The notes beneath the pieces are model-generated. The model was not told the DNA's origin. It did no database searches and saw nothing but the letters and a program-made list of their open reading frames with translations. The translations under genes were made by a program, and so were the position numbers. A stretch of 55,061 bases of DNA, from the NCBI GenBank assembly GCA_900544075.1, contig UQTJ01000023.1, forward strand, positions 1 to 55,061, in the 5' to 3' direction. Shown here piece after piece: positions 42,950-52,649 of this stretch. Each line of letters opens with the position of its first letter. Position 1 is the first letter of the stretch. The DNA comes from an uncultured Bacteroides sp. (GTDB lineage: Bacteria; Bacteroidota; Bacteroidia; Bacteroidales; Bacteroidaceae).

Positions 42950-44638
42950 TCAATCTTCCATCAGCTTGCGGTAACGTACCCTCTTAGGTTCTACATTACC
43001 CATGCGCTTCATCTTGTTTTCTTCGTATTCGGTATATGATCCTTCGAAGTAGAACACTTCGCTATTTCCTTCGAAAGCAAGGATGTGAGTACAGATACGG
43101 TCGAGGAACCAACGGTCGTGGCTGATTACTACGGCACATCCCGCAAAATCCTCAAGACCTTCTTCAAGGGCACGAAGAGTATTTACGTCGATATCGTTGG
43201 TAGGCTCGTCGAGAAGCAATACGTTGCCTTCTTCCTTCAGTGCCATTGCAAGGTGAAGACGGTTTCTCTCACCACCTGAAAGCATTCCGCAAAGTTTTTC
43301 CTGATCGGCACCTGAGAAATTAAAACGGCTCAGGTATGCGCGGGCATTGACATCGCGGTTACCCATACGGATAAGGTCGTTTCCACCGCTTATCACCTGA
43401 TATACAGACTTGTTAGGGTCGATATCCTTGTGTTGCTGATCGACGTATGCCACTTTTACAGTCTCTCCTACTTCGAATTCGCCCTTGTCAGGAGTTTCAA
43501 GTCCCATAATCAGACGGAAAAGGGTTGTCTTACCGGCACCGTTAGGACCGATGACACCTACTATACCGTTAGGCGGAAGCATGAAGTTGAGGTCGTCGAA
43601 CAGAAGTTTGTCGCCGTATGCCTTAGCCACGTGCTTGGCTTCGATAACCTTGTTACCGAGACGTGGTCCGTTAGGTATGAAGATTTCAAGTTTTTCTTCC
43701 TTAGTCTTGACATCTTCGTTGAGGAGTTTGTCGTATGAGTTAAGACGTGCCTTACCTTTGGCCTGACGTGCCTTAGGAGCCATGCGCACCCATTCAAGCT
43801 CGCGTTCGAGAGTCTTGCGGCGCTTGCTGGCAGTCTTTTCTTCCATCTCCATACGCTTGGTCTTCTGTTCAAGCCAGCTTGAATAGTTACCCTTCCACGG
43901 AATACCTTCGCCACGGTCGAGTTCAAGAATCCATCCTGCAACGTGGTCAAGGAAGTAACGGTCGTGTGTAACTGCTATTACTGTACCTTCATACTGCTGC
44001 AAATGCTGTTCCAGCCAGTCGATACTTTCAGCGTCAAGGTGGTTGGTAGGCTCGTCAAGAAGGAGGATATCAGGTTTCTGAAGAAGGAGACGGCACAATG
44101 CCACACGGCGGCGCTCACCTCCGGAAAGATTCTTCACCAACTGGTCTTCAGGCGGACAGCGCAGTGCGTCCATGGCACGTTCCAACTTGCTGTCGAGGTT
44201 CCATGCATCGGTAGCATCGATTATATCCTGCAGTTCTGCCTGGCGCGCGAAGAGTGCGTCCATCTTCTCAGGGTCTTCGTAATATTCCGGCAGACCGAAT
44301 TTATTGTTGATTTCCTCATACTCTGCCAGTGTATCTACGACCTGCTGAACACCTTCCATTACTACTTCCTTCACAGTCTTGGTATCGTCCAGCTGCGGTT
44401 CCTGAGCGAGATATCCCACTGAATATCCCGGCGAGAATACCACTTCGCCCTGATAGCTTTTCTCAATACCGGCAATGATTTTCATCAAAGTTGACTTACC
44501 GGAACCGTTCAAACCTATGATACCGATTTTGGCTCCATAGAAAAAGGATAGGTAGATGTCTTTCAATACCTGCTTGTTGTTCTGGAATGACTTGCTCACT
44601 CCGACCATTGAAAAGATAATTTTTTTGTCGTCTGCCAT
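42950..44638 (-). CDS. ettA: Energy-dependent translational throttle protein EttA
   Basis: 562 residues, a soluble ABC-F protein with two ATPase halves: Walker A GLNGSGKST (43-51) and GPNGAGKTT (~347), signatures LSGGERRRVALCRLL and LSGGERNRLHLAMAL, each with LLLDEPTNHLD or LLLDEPTNDID. The linker between the halves holds the charged P-site tRNA interaction motif (KTKRMEMEEKTASKRRKTLE). EttA binds the ribosomal E site and gates elongation by ADP/ATP ratio. It starts ten bases after the MFS gene stop. Confidence 0.96.
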   Translation of the reverse strand: MADDKKIIFSMVGVSKSFQNNKQVLKDIYLSFFYGAKIGIIGLNGSGKSTLMKIIAGIEKSYQGEVVFSPGYSVGYLAQEPQLDDTKTVKEVVMEGVQQVVDTLAEYEEINNKFGLPEYYEDPEKMDALFARQAELQDIIDATDAWNLDSKLERAMDALRCPPEDQLVKNLSGGERRRVALCRLLLQKPDILLLDEPTNHLDAESIDWLEQHLQQYEGTVIAVTHDRYFLDHVAGWILELDRGEGIPWKGNYSSWLEQKTKRMEMEEKTASKRRKTLERELEWVRMAPKARQAKGKARLNSYDKLLNEDVKTKEEKLEIFIPNGPRLGNKVIEAKHVAKAYGDKLLFDDLNFMLPPNGIVGVIGPNGAGKTTLFRLIMGLETPDKGEFEVGETVKVAYVDQQHKDIDPNKSVYQVISGGNDLIRMGNRDVNARAYLSRFNFSGADQEKLCGMLSGGERNRLHLAMALKEEGNVLLLDEPTNDIDVNTLRALEEGLEDFAGCAVVISHDRWFLDRICTHILAFEGNSEVFYFEGSYTEYEENKMKRMGNVEPKRVRYRKLMED

Positions 44639-44647
44639 ATTCTTTAT

Positions 44648-45820
44648 TTATTTAATTGTTGAAATTCTGTCTTTCATTCTTCTCCGGAAGTAACGATGGG
44701 TGAACAATACATAATCCAAAACACCCGCCACGCATAACAATGACGAAAGCAGTATAGGACTACATCCAAACGAAACGCATACAAAACAACCCACATTTAC
44801 TCCAAGCATTATCCCGGTCTCCCACATAAGCTGGTATGTATTATACCCTGTGCCACGTTCGCAATGCATCGGCAGCCTTATCATGATTTTAAGATACTGG
44901 CACATTGCGGAAGCTATACCAAGCCCGGCTATAACTCCGGCCACACAAGTACATATAATTCCGCTGCATGATGAAAGCACATACAACGAGACAGCTATCA
45001 ATATATTCCCGGCTATTACCATCAGCCGGTCTTCAATCTTCACTTTAAAGGCTCTTGGCATAAACCAGAAGATTATGAAACCAAGCGCGACACAAAGATA
45101 GAAAAAAGAATCATTCTTATATGCAATGAGAGCTCCCAAAATAAACGGAATTGTCATCATGTTTATGCCGGGAGGAATATTCCTGAAAAGAATGAATCTG
45201 TCGAAGGAGAACAGAGGCGGTTCAAGAGGCGCACGAAAGCATATTTCTATCATTGATACGAGCAGCAAACTAATACCGCTCAACAGTGCAGAAGCATAAA
45301 TCAGACTGTTCAACGGTAGCAATGAAGAAAAAAACAATCCGGCTGAAACCCCAACCAGCATACCCAATGCGCCGGAGAATGCGAATACCCAGTTGGCCTT
45401 GCTCCTCCGCGAACTAGGAGTGACGTCTATCACCAGTGTACTGCCGGTCACCATAAGGGCTATGCCGAACAGAGCACCCTGAAGGATACGCAATACGCAT
45501 AACATCCATTCATGCTCCGCATATGGGTACAAGATTCCGAGAAGGGCAAAAAGCAAAATGCTACGTGTACATACCTTCTTCCTCCTAAACCTGTCAATGA
45601 GATAACTGTTCAAAGCTCCCGGTAGAAACATACCTATACCAAACAATGCCGAAACAAGCGACGCATCAAGATCCGAATACCCCCATCGCCATGTTATCCA
45701 TGAGTGTAAGACCGGAAACAGCATATATACGCCTACATACAACAGAATGTTTGAAATAATAAGCAATACAAAATTCTTATTCCAGAAGCTATGCTCTATA
45801 GTATTGTCAATATTATACAT
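44648..45820 (-). CDS. MFS transporter
   Basis: 390 residues with about twelve membrane segments. The first inter-helix loop has the MFS motif (SYLIDRFRRKKVCTRS), and helix 4-5 follows the STLVIDVTPSSRRSKANW pattern. The substrate cannot be inferred. No regulator or enzyme is adjacent except ettA directly downstream. Confidence 0.92.
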   Translation of the reverse strand: MYNIDNTIEHSFWNKNFVLLIISNILLYVGVYMLFPVLHSWITWRWGYSDLDASLVSALFGIGMFLPGALNSYLIDRFRRKKVCTRSILLFALLGILYPYAEHEWMLCVLRILQGALFGIALMVTGSTLVIDVTPSSRRSKANWVFAFSGALGMLVGVSAGLFFSSLLPLNSLIYASALLSGISLLLVSMIEICFRAPLEPPLFSFDRFILFRNIPPGINMMTIPFILGALIAYKNDSFFYLCVALGFIIFWFMPRAFKVKIEDRLMVIAGNILIAVSLYVLSSCSGIICTCVAGVIAGLGIASAMCQYLKIMIRLPMHCERGTGYNTYQLMWETGIMLGVNVGCFVCVSFGCSPILLSSLLCVAGVLDYVLFTHRYFRRRMKDRISTIK

Positions 45821-45975
45821 ATAATTTAGCTTTTCTGTCTAGTCTGGTTTCAAAATAGATTTATATACCTGGAAATAGCATAGGACCAATAAATAAAGAG
45901 CAGGAACAGGCTAAAGCCAAGTAATTTGTTCTTCATTTATTAGTCCTATACTTTTATTTACTGCGATACCGGGCA

Positions 45976-46797
45976 TCAATACTGCTCCGACTCGTTAGGG
46001 AAATCGCTTGATTTCACATCACTCACGTATTGGCCTATGGCGTCTGTCATGATAGTATGCAGGTCGGCATAACGGCGCAAGAACTTAGGACTGAAACCTT
46101 TGGTCATTCCAAGCATGTCTGTTACCACAAGCACCTGCCCGTCAACAGCACCGCCGGCTCCTATACCTATGACCGGTATTGTAAGTTCGGATGCTACTCT
46201 CTTAGCCAGTTCTGCCGGAATTTTCTCCAATACGAGAGCAAAGCATCCAGCTTCTTCCAGCAGACGCGCATCGCGGACGAGCTTCTCTGCCTCAGCGTCT
46301 TCCTTCGCTCTTACGGTATATGTTCCATATTTGTTTATAGACTGTGGCATAAGTCCAAGATGTCCCATAACAGGCATTCCGGCACCGATTATTTTCTTTA
46401 CGGTATCAATAATCTCCTCTCCTCCTTCCAGTTTCAGGGCGTCGGCATGTGTCTCCTTCATTATGCGGATTGCATTTCGAACTCCATCGTATGCATCTGC
46501 CTGATATGTACCGAACGGCATATCTACCACTACCAGAGCACGCTTTACACCTCTCATAACAGATTTACCGTGATAAATCATCTGCTCTATTGTGATAGGC
46601 AATGTTGTGACATTTCCGGCCATAACGTTGGAAGCAGAGTCTCCAACCAATATAACATCCACTCCGGCACCGTCAACAATCTGTGCCATAGTGTAATCGT
46701 ATGAGGTAAGCATAGAAATCTTCTCGCCTCGTTGTTTCATCTCTGTCAAACGGTGTGTGGTAACCTTACGCACATCACCAGATAAATATCCAGCCAT
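45976..46797 (-). CDS. panB: 3-methyl-2-oxobutanoate hydroxymethyltransferase
   Basis: 273 residues. KetoPBH-transferase motifs: MLTSYDYTMAQIVDGAGVD, VGDSASNVMAG, MPVMGHLGLMPQS, and the catalytic Glu in ALVLEKIPAEL. It transfers a hydroxymethyl group to 2-oxoisovalerate to make ketopantoate for pantothenate/CoA. Monocistronic here; panC and panD are not in the window. Confidence 0.97.
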   Translation of the reverse strand: MAGYLSGDVRKVTTHRLTEMKQRGEKISMLTSYDYTMAQIVDGAGVDVILVGDSASNVMAGNVTTLPITIEQMIYHGKSVMRGVKRALVVVDMPFGTYQADAYDGVRNAIRIMKETHADALKLEGGEEIIDTVKKIIGAGMPVMGHLGLMPQSINKYGTYTVRAKEDAEAEKLVRDARLLEEAGCFALVLEKIPAELAKRVASELTIPVIGIGAGGAVDGQVLVVTDMLGMTKGFSPKFLRRYADLHTIMTDAIGQYVSDVKSSDFPNESEQY

Positions 46798-46831
46798 ACT
46801 TCTTTTTAATTAAGTCAATTTTAAAACTCGG

Positions 46832-46839
46832 CAAAATTA
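46832..46839 (-). promoter_or_regulatory. -7 box (TAATTTTG) of panB
   Basis: Minus-strand TAATTTTG 35 bases upstream of the panB ATG; TTG boxes about 16-18 bases further up. Confidence 0.55.
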
Positions 46840-46876
46840 GATGTTTTATCTCATTCAACCAAATTAAAATGAATAT

Positions 46877-47530
46877 TTACTTATCCAATAGGGATACAAC
46901 GTCAGAATAAGTGAAATCCGCGAAATCAGGTATCACCATATCACATTTGCCGGTTATAGCCTCTTTTGAGTTGGTTGTACTAAGTCCCACCACCTTCATG
47001 CCTGCAGCCTTTCCTGCCTGAAGCCCGTGAAATGAATCCTCGAAAACAACACAATTATCAGCTACCGTTCCGAAAACTTCAGCCCCAAGGAGAAAACAGT
47101 CCGGGGCAGGCTTGGAACGTGTAAACATTTCTGCCGTTAGTATTCTGTCCACAAGATTCTTTAGTTCAGGATGTACAGAATATACATTTGCCATCTTCTT
47201 TTCATTGGAACTGGTCACTATGGCCGTCTTAACACCTTTTTCACGAAGTTCTTTCATGAAATCGACCACCCCGGAAACGTATTCGTACTTCATTTCGCTC
47301 TCGAATTTATTCAAGCCTTTGGTTATTTCTGCCTGTTCCGCTTCCATTCCTTTAAAGAAACGATCGTATATCTGTGACAAAGTCTGACCTTTTACCAACA
47401 ATCCGAAATTTTCAATATCAGGATGATACTTGCGCCCTATTTCATTCCAATATATCGTGTATTGTGATTCTGTATCCATCACTACACCATCGAAATCGAA
47501 AAGTGCAGCTATAGTTTTGGTTTTATCCAT
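46877..47530 (-). CDS. HAD-family hydrolase (beta-phosphoglucomutase-like)
   Basis: 217 residues. Motif I FDFDGVVMDTES (nucleophile Asp with second Asp), motif II IVTSSNEKK, motif III Lys in SKPAPDCF, motif IV VFEDSFHGLQAG. This is the subfamily I layout shared by beta-phosphoglucomutase and many sugar-phosphate phosphatases; the exact substrate is not readable. Confidence 0.93.
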   Translation of the reverse strand: MDKTKTIAALFDFDGVVMDTESQYTIYWNEIGRKYHPDIENFGLLVKGQTLSQIYDRFFKGMEAEQAEITKGLNKFESEMKYEYVSGVVDFMKELREKGVKTAIVTSSNEKKMANVYSVHPELKNLVDRILTAEMFTRSKPAPDCFLLGAEVFGTVADNCVVFEDSFHGLQAGKAAGMKVVGLSTTNSKEAITGKCDMVIPDFADFTYSDVVSLLDK

Positions 47531-47550
47531 TGTTTAGTTTATGTTTTTAG

Positions 47551-48801
47551 TTATTCGTGGGTTAATGATTCCTTATACTCTTTCCATCCTACTGCCTTAT
47601 ACCATGATAGAGTTTCGTAATAAGAATTCCAACTTGAATTAGAAACTTTATAAGGGAAATACATTCCAAGACCACAATAACGATTTTCATCCAATTCTAA
47701 AGAACCAATTACCTTATAATCTTTTCCGAATAAACCACCTTTAGCAACAACAACTTTATTCATTATATCTTGTAATCCATCAGGAATAATTCCATCATTA
47801 ATAGTTTCAAAAAAATCTACAATATCAAATGAAAAATACTTATAAGCAGGACGTGCTCCATATTGCTGAATATCATTGATATTCAAGGATTTTAACTTGT
47901 CAGAAAAAACAGTCAAGTTTTCACCTACCCATTCTGCCAATTCATCAATATTTCTACAATCGAGTACAGAACACACACACCATGCATTCATATCTCTACT
48001 ATATTCAATATAATCATTACAAACTTCATTATAAGGAATATCATTTCGATACAATTTAGGGATAATTACACTATAAGGCTGTCCGTAAACATGTGTTTCA
48101 ACAATAGAACCTATCAGATAATCTGTAACATTTCTAAATTCATGACACACTTCCGCCGTACTCATCATACAGGCATCAAACAGAATGAAATCCAATTGTT
48201 TTCCACTAAACGCTTCTTCCAAAACATCGGCCATCTCAGGTATATTAATATTATAACCTGCGTCATCACCAAAAGAACGTCCGGAAACAATATTTCCTTT
48301 CATCCAACTCGTACCATGTGAACCGAATATAAGCCCATAGTTTGTTGATGGAGAAAGCTTAATCATATCACCTAATACCCGCAACATTTGTTTAGGGTCT
48401 GTCGCATTATGGTTTTTATCTGTATATGGACTACAATATGCTTCTGATATAACTTCAGACGCAGTCAGACTTGTACCTTGCAGACTCTTTTTATTATTTA
48501 TGTTACCCTTACCATCTGAATTGAACTGCAATAGACTCGGACCGGCCAAACCGCTGTTATCATTATCATATGGTCTATAATAGACTAACAAAGTACATGA
48601 GTCTGTAGTCTGAGCCAATCCGGCATACATATCTACAAGGTTATTCTTCAAATCTGAATCCAGATTTCCAGAATTATTATTCGATATCAGATACGCCATA
48701 ATAGTCCTCCCCGTTTTAAGAGGCACTTTTTCTTCAGGAATCTCGTCAGAACATGAGGATAATACAAAAACCGATAGTAATAAAAATAATATTTTCTTCA
48801 T
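47551..48801 (-). CDS. Clostripain-family cysteine protease lipoprotein
   Basis: 416 residues from ATG 48801 (two codons inside the TTG-started frame). Lipobox FVLSSC, then the C11 peptidase core: His in YGLIFGSHGTSW and Cys in LDFILFDACMMSTAEV, the family's catalytic dyad. Bacteroides homologues are surface or periplasmic proteases that cut after Arg/Lys and may self-process. A strand-rich C-terminus follows (RYCGLGMYFPYK). Confidence 0.93.
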   Translation of the reverse strand: MKKILFLLLSVFVLSSCSDEIPEEKVPLKTGRTIMAYLISNNNSGNLDSDLKNNLVDMYAGLAQTTDSCTLLVYYRPYDNDNSGLAGPSLLQFNSDGKGNINNKKSLQGTSLTASEVISEAYCSPYTDKNHNATDPKQMLRVLGDMIKLSPSTNYGLIFGSHGTSWMKGNIVSGRSFGDDAGYNINIPEMADVLEEAFSGKQLDFILFDACMMSTAEVCHEFRNVTDYLIGSIVETHVYGQPYSVIIPKLYRNDIPYNEVCNDYIEYSRDMNAWCVCSVLDCRNIDELAEWVGENLTVFSDKLKSLNINDIQQYGARPAYKYFSFDIVDFFETINDGIIPDGLQDIMNKVVVAKGGLFGKDYKVIGSLELDENRYCGLGMYFPYKVSNSSWNSYYETLSWYKAVGWKEYKESLTHE

Positions 48802-48829
48802 TTCCAATACAAATATATAAAAACAAAAA

Positions 48830-48872
48830 GCGTATCGTTATGCTTTATTATAACCAAAACAAAACGATACGC
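48830..48872 (-). terminator. Terminator of the gene at 49292
   Basis: GCGTATCGTT (48830-48839) pairs with AACGATACGC (48863-48872); on the minus strand it is followed by a TTTTTG run. It also marks the start of the clostripain gene's own promoter region. Confidence 0.85.
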
Positions 48873-48884
48873 CCAATCAGAAGA

Positions 48885-49292
48885 CTAATACATCTCAGCC
48901 TTCTCAAACTTAAATTCAGGATTTACACTCTTAAGCAATAGATTGCCTCCTTTGCTATATTTCTCTTTAAGTTTCAATAATTCTTTCTGCAACTTACTCT
49001 TCTTCAGGTTATAGAACATGAAACATGTACGGTTTTTACCGCCTTCCTTTGTTTCCAAATAATCCTTAAGCTGAACGCTGTACTGCGAACGTCCAACCAG
49101 AAATCCCTTACCGTCCACTACTGCACTGTCCAGAAATTGTATATCTGTGAAATATACCAAAGAATCAGTAAACGAAGCTGAAACTCCGGCCATATATACA
49201 CCATATTTGTTTTTATCTTTTGATTTCTTGGCCGTTACCCCAACAACCATGGATACGGCAAACACAAAGCATAATAATCTTATAAGTCGCAT
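48885..49292 (-). CDS. Small secreted protein of unknown function
   Basis: 135 residues from ATG 49292. Signal peptide (LLCFVFAVSMVVGVTA), then KKSKDKNKYGVYMAGVSASF. The mature part has basic and aromatic strands (NRTCFMFYNLKKSKLQKELL), seen in many Bacteroidales genomes next to rpoD in my memory, but the function is unknown. A TACTTTTG -7 box lies at 49314-49321 on the minus strand. Confidence 0.82.
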   Translation of the reverse strand: MRLIRLLCFVFAVSMVVGVTAKKSKDKNKYGVYMAGVSASFTDSLVYFTDIQFLDSAVVDGKGFLVGRSQYSVQLKDYLETKEGGKNRTCFMFYNLKKSKLQKELLKLKEKYSKGGNLLLKSVNPEFKFEKAEMY

Positions 49293-49374
49293 AATCAATT
49301 GTTTATATTAATGCAAAAGTAGTCATTTATTGTCAATATAGGAAAAGCATGACCTTATTTTAACATACAGAAAC

Positions 49375-49417
49375 AAAAAAACAGAAACAAACCATACCAA
49401 GTTTATTTCTGTTTTTC
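49375..49417 (-). terminator. Terminator of rpoD
   Basis: Imperfect stem around AAAAACAGAAACAAAC and GTTTATTTCTGTTTTT on either side of a nine-base loop, 23 bases after the rpoD stop. Confidence 0.75.
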
Positions 49418-49439
49418 TTTTCGGAAACCAATCTCTATC

Positions 49440-50300
49440 TTATCCCAAATAAGATTTGAGCAATTTACTACGCGAATTGTTTCTTAATCTTCTAATAGCT
49501 TTTTCCTTAATCTGGCGTACACGTTCGCGTGTAAGTCCAAATTTATCGCCAATTTCTTCCAACGTCATTTCCTGCGTGTTAATACCGAAAAACATCTGGA
49601 TTATATCCTTCTCTCTATCGGTCAGCGTAGACAATGCTCTGTCGATTTCCTTCGAAAGTGACTCATTAACCAAAGAGCGGTCCGCCATAGGCGAATCATC
49701 GTTCACCAACACGTCAAGCAAGCTGTTGTCTTCACCTTCTACGAAAGGTGCGTCTACAGAAATGTGTCGTCCTGAAACTTTCAGTGTATCAGAAATCTTG
49801 TCTACTGGAATTTCAAGTTCATCTGCCAATTCTTCCGGCGACGGGCGACGCTCGTTTTCTTGTTCGAATTTAGAGAAAGCCTTACTAATTTTGTTCAATG
49901 AACCCACCTGGTTCAATGGCAATCTAACGATTCTCGACTGTTCTGCCAAAGCCTGAAGGATTGACTGACGAATCCACCATACTGCATAACTGATAAACTT
50001 GAAACCACGAGTTTCGTCAAACTTCTCGGCTGCTTTAATAAGTCCGAGGTTTCCTTCGTTAATCAAGTCAGGCAAGCTCAATCCCTGATTCTGATACTGC
50101 TTTGCAACTGAAACGACAAATCGCAAGTTGGCTCTTGTAAGTTTCTCTAACGCAATTCTGTCCCCCTTTCGGATACGCTGGGCAAGCTCTACTTCTTCCT
50201 CAACCGTAATCAAGTCTTCACGACCAATTTCCTGTAAATACTTATCCAGAGAAGCGCTCTCTCGGTTAGTGATACTTTTGGTAATCTTTAATTGTCTCAT
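49440..50300 (-). CDS. rpoD: Primary sigma factor RpoD (Bacteroidetes type)
   Basis: 286 residues, much shorter than E. coli RpoD because it lacks region 1.1 and the non-conserved insert. Region 1.2 starts ASLDKYLQEIGRE, region 2 is GNLGLIKAAEKFDETRGFKF with SYAVWWIRQSI, and region 4 is TLEEIGDKFGLTRERVRQIK. This sigma factor reads the TAnnTTTG/TTTG promoters found throughout the window. Confidence 0.97.
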   Translation of the reverse strand: MRQLKITKSITNRESASLDKYLQEIGREDLITVEEEVELAQRIRKGDRIALEKLTRANLRFVVSVAKQYQNQGLSLPDLINEGNLGLIKAAEKFDETRGFKFISYAVWWIRQSILQALAEQSRIVRLPLNQVGSLNKISKAFSKFEQENERRPSPEELADELEIPVDKISDTLKVSGRHISVDAPFVEGEDNSLLDVLVNDDSPMADRSLVNESLSKEIDRALSTLTDREKDIIQMFFGINTQEMTLEEIGDKFGLTRERVRQIKEKAIRRLRNNSRSKLLKSYLG

Positions 50301-50321
50301 TCTTTAAAATCGATTTGGGTG

Positions 50322-50329
50322 CAAAGTTA
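50322..50329 (-). promoter_or_regulatory. -7 box (TAACTTTG) of rpoD
   Basis: Minus-strand TAACTTTG, with TTG about 20 bases further upstream; 22 bases before the rpoD ATG. Confidence 0.6.
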
Positions 50330-50400
50330 TAAAAATCTTAGAAAAACGACAATTTTTCCACTTAAATTATAACTTTTTATATTACAAAGGAAACGATAAA

Positions 50401-50437
50401 GAGAGGCGCATATACAAAACCGTACACGACGCCTCTC
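50401..50437 (-). terminator. Terminator of htrA
   Basis: GAGAGGCG (50401-50408) pairs with CGCCTCTC (50430-50437), about 60 bases after the htrA stop. Confidence 0.75.
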
Positions 50438-50497
50438 ATAATCTTTTACCTTAATTAATACCTACATAGAAAATACTTTATATCTTTTTACCTGAAT

Positions 50498-52006
50498 TTA
50501 TTCTGATTGTGACAAATCTACAGCATAGTTGGCGCGTTTTCCTGACGGATAAACACCGGTCATAAACAATACCTGGTCAGGTGATTGAGATGCTGCCTTC
50601 ATCACGTTTTCCAAATCCTGAACTGTCTTCAGCTGTTTTCCGTTAGCTTTCAGGATAATGAATCCCTTACGGATACCACTGTCAGCCATTCTGCCGTCAG
50701 TAACACCTGTTACCTGAACACCATAACCCAAGTTCAACTGACGTTTCAGTTCATCTGGCACAGCACGGAATGCAGCACCAAGAATTTCCATATCTGCTTT
50801 CTTAACAACCTTTGTATTACCTTGGGCATTTTTCAAAGTGATAGTGAATTCTTTTTCTTTCTTGTCACGGAATACTGTAACTTTCACTTTATCACCTGGA
50901 CGATATTGAGCCAACAAACCTTGAAGGTCAGCCATTGTCTTTACTTTCTTACCATTCAATTCAAGTATAACGTCATTAACCTTAAGAATACCGTCTGCCG
51001 AACCACCTTCTGTAACTTCTGCAACCTGAACACCTTCATTTATTCCAAGCTCTTTTTGTTCTTTCTTGATTTCATCAGGATAATTCATATTTTCATCCCC
51101 CATATTTCTACCACCGATTCCGAGCAATGCACGCTGAACAGTACCATACTGCTTGATATCTGTAACAACCTTAGTCATAATGCTTGTAGGAATTGCAAAT
51201 CCATATCCTGAATATGCACCTGTAGGTGAGAACAACATCGCATTGATACCTACAAGTTCGCCGCGTGCATTAACCAACGCACCACCACTGTTACCCTGGT
51301 TGATAGCAGCATCAGTCTGGATAAATGATTCCACCTGATTTGCGCCAAGGCCTCTTGATTTTGCACTTACCACACCGGCTGTAACTGTAGAACCCAAGTT
51401 AAACGGATTACCAACAGCCAATACCCATTCACCAACTTTCAGTTTGTCAGAGTCGCCTACCGGGATTGCGGGGAAATCATCACCTTCAATCTTAACCAAG
51501 GCAAGGTCTGTTGTAGGGTCTGTACCTATCACCCTACCCTTAAGTTCTCTGCTGTCCTGAAGCTTGACACTTATTTCGTCAGCTCCGTCAATAACGTGGT
51601 TGTTTGTTACTATATATCCGTCCTTAGAGATAATAACTCCGGAACCAAATCCTTTCTGTTCAGGAGTTTCTATCTGACGCTGACGTCCGCGACCGTCGCC
51701 GAAAAAATAATCGAATATGTCAGGCATCTGCTGTACTGTCTGTACCTTGCTTCTTTGTGTAGCAACGATATGTACTACTGAATTCAAAGAACTCTCAGCA
51801 GCTTTAGTCAAATCAACAGGCTGCATACTGTTGGAATCCATAGCCACCGCACGTGTAAGAGGCATGGTATTGAAAGACTCGAAGAAAGTCTGACTCTCCT
51901 TAGGTTGATTATTCTGTGAAACAACGTATGCTGTAACACCTGCAACTCCTGCACTGACTGCAACCATTGAAGCTGCTCCTATAGCAAATTTAGTTACTGT
52001 TTTCAT
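50498..52006 (-). CDS. htrA: Do/HtrA-family periplasmic serine protease
   Basis: 502 residues. An N-terminal membrane/signal segment (ASMVAVSAGVAGVTAYVV) is followed by the trypsin-like domain: His in TNNHVIDG (~137), Asp in TTDLALVKI, Ser in GNSGGALVN (~239). Two PDZ domains follow (~290-385 and ~405-495). It degrades or refolds misfolded envelope proteins. Leader of ~190 bases from the TATCTTTG box at 52205-52198. Confidence 0.96.
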   Translation of the reverse strand: MKTVTKFAIGAASMVAVSAGVAGVTAYVVSQNNQPKESQTFFESFNTMPLTRAVAMDSNSMQPVDLTKAAESSLNSVVHIVATQRSKVQTVQQMPDIFDYFFGDGRGRQRQIETPEQKGFGSGVIISKDGYIVTNNHVIDGADEISVKLQDSRELKGRVIGTDPTTDLALVKIEGDDFPAIPVGDSDKLKVGEWVLAVGNPFNLGSTVTAGVVSAKSRGLGANQVESFIQTDAAINQGNSGGALVNARGELVGINAMLFSPTGAYSGYGFAIPTSIMTKVVTDIKQYGTVQRALLGIGGRNMGDENMNYPDEIKKEQKELGINEGVQVAEVTEGGSADGILKVNDVILELNGKKVKTMADLQGLLAQYRPGDKVKVTVFRDKKEKEFTITLKNAQGNTKVVKKADMEILGAAFRAVPDELKRQLNLGYGVQVTGVTDGRMADSGIRKGFIILKANGKQLKTVQDLENVMKAASQSPDQVLFMTGVYPSGKRANYAVDLSQSE

Positions 52007-52197
52007 AATCTTATCTATATTAAATTGTTAATTTCACCGCTTGTTTAACATTTCATCCGCTAAAGTATAACAAATTCCATACGGTTGTACTCCTAAGTAT
52101 CAGTTTTTTCCCTCTTTTAACATTGGCATATAGCCGATTAACCCGTGTTAACGAGCGAAACTGACAAATTTACATTCATTACAAGTAACTGACACGA

Positions 52198-52205
52198 CAA
52201 AGATA
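52198..52205 (-). promoter_or_regulatory. -7 box (TATCTTTG) upstream of htrA
   Basis: Minus-strand TATCTTTG, divergent from the rnpB promoter; it would give a leader of about 185 bases. The -33 position is weak. Confidence 0.5.
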
Positions 52206-52248
52206 AAAGTATTTCTGCCAAGTCTGCCGTTTTTTCAGTTTATTTCCC

Positions 52249-52256
52249 TACCTTTG
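52249..52256 (+). promoter_or_regulatory. -7 box (TACCTTTG) of rnpB
   Basis: TACCTTTG six bases before the inferred 5' end of the RNA. Confidence 0.7.
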
Positions 52257-52261
52257 CACTT

Positions 52262-52620
52262 GGAAAGCAGCAGACCGGTCTGTCGCTGGTATATTATACA
52301 AGAGGAAAGTCCGGGCAACACAGAGCATCCTACTTCCTAACAGAAAGCTGTCCGCGAGGGTAGAGTAATGCAGAAGAAAATAACCGCTCCTTCTGGAGTA
52401 AGGGTGAGAAGGTGGGGCAAGAGCCCACCAGCCGCATAGCGATATGCGGGCTGTGCATCTTAGGAGTTGTAAGGTCATGTAAACCGGCATTAACGAGGGT
52501 TGCTCGCCCCACGTCGGAGGGTGGACCGCTTGAGCCGTTCGGTGACGTTCGGCGTAGATAAATGACAGACACCCCTGCCAGTCAGAGGAACAGAACCCGG
52601 CTTATAGGCCTGCTGCTTTC
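52262..52620 (+). ncRNA. rnpB: RNase P RNA, class A
   Basis: The ends pair (GGAAAGCAGCAG with CTGCTGCTTTC), forming P1. The conserved P4 and core strings GAGGAAAGTCCGGGC (near 52301) and ACAGAACCCGGCTTATAGG (near 52590) are in place, and about 360 bases is the normal length. It is the catalytic RNA that trims the 5' leader of pre-tRNA. A T run (52620-52627) ends it. Short frames on the opposite strand here are shadows. Confidence 0.97.
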
Positions 52621-52649
52621 TTTTTTTATTTCACTAATAACCTTTCGCC

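Noticed and set aside
52248..52572. Two minus-strand frames in the rnpB region
   Set aside because: The plus strand is a clear RNase P RNA with paired ends and conserved core; the frames are antisense shadows.
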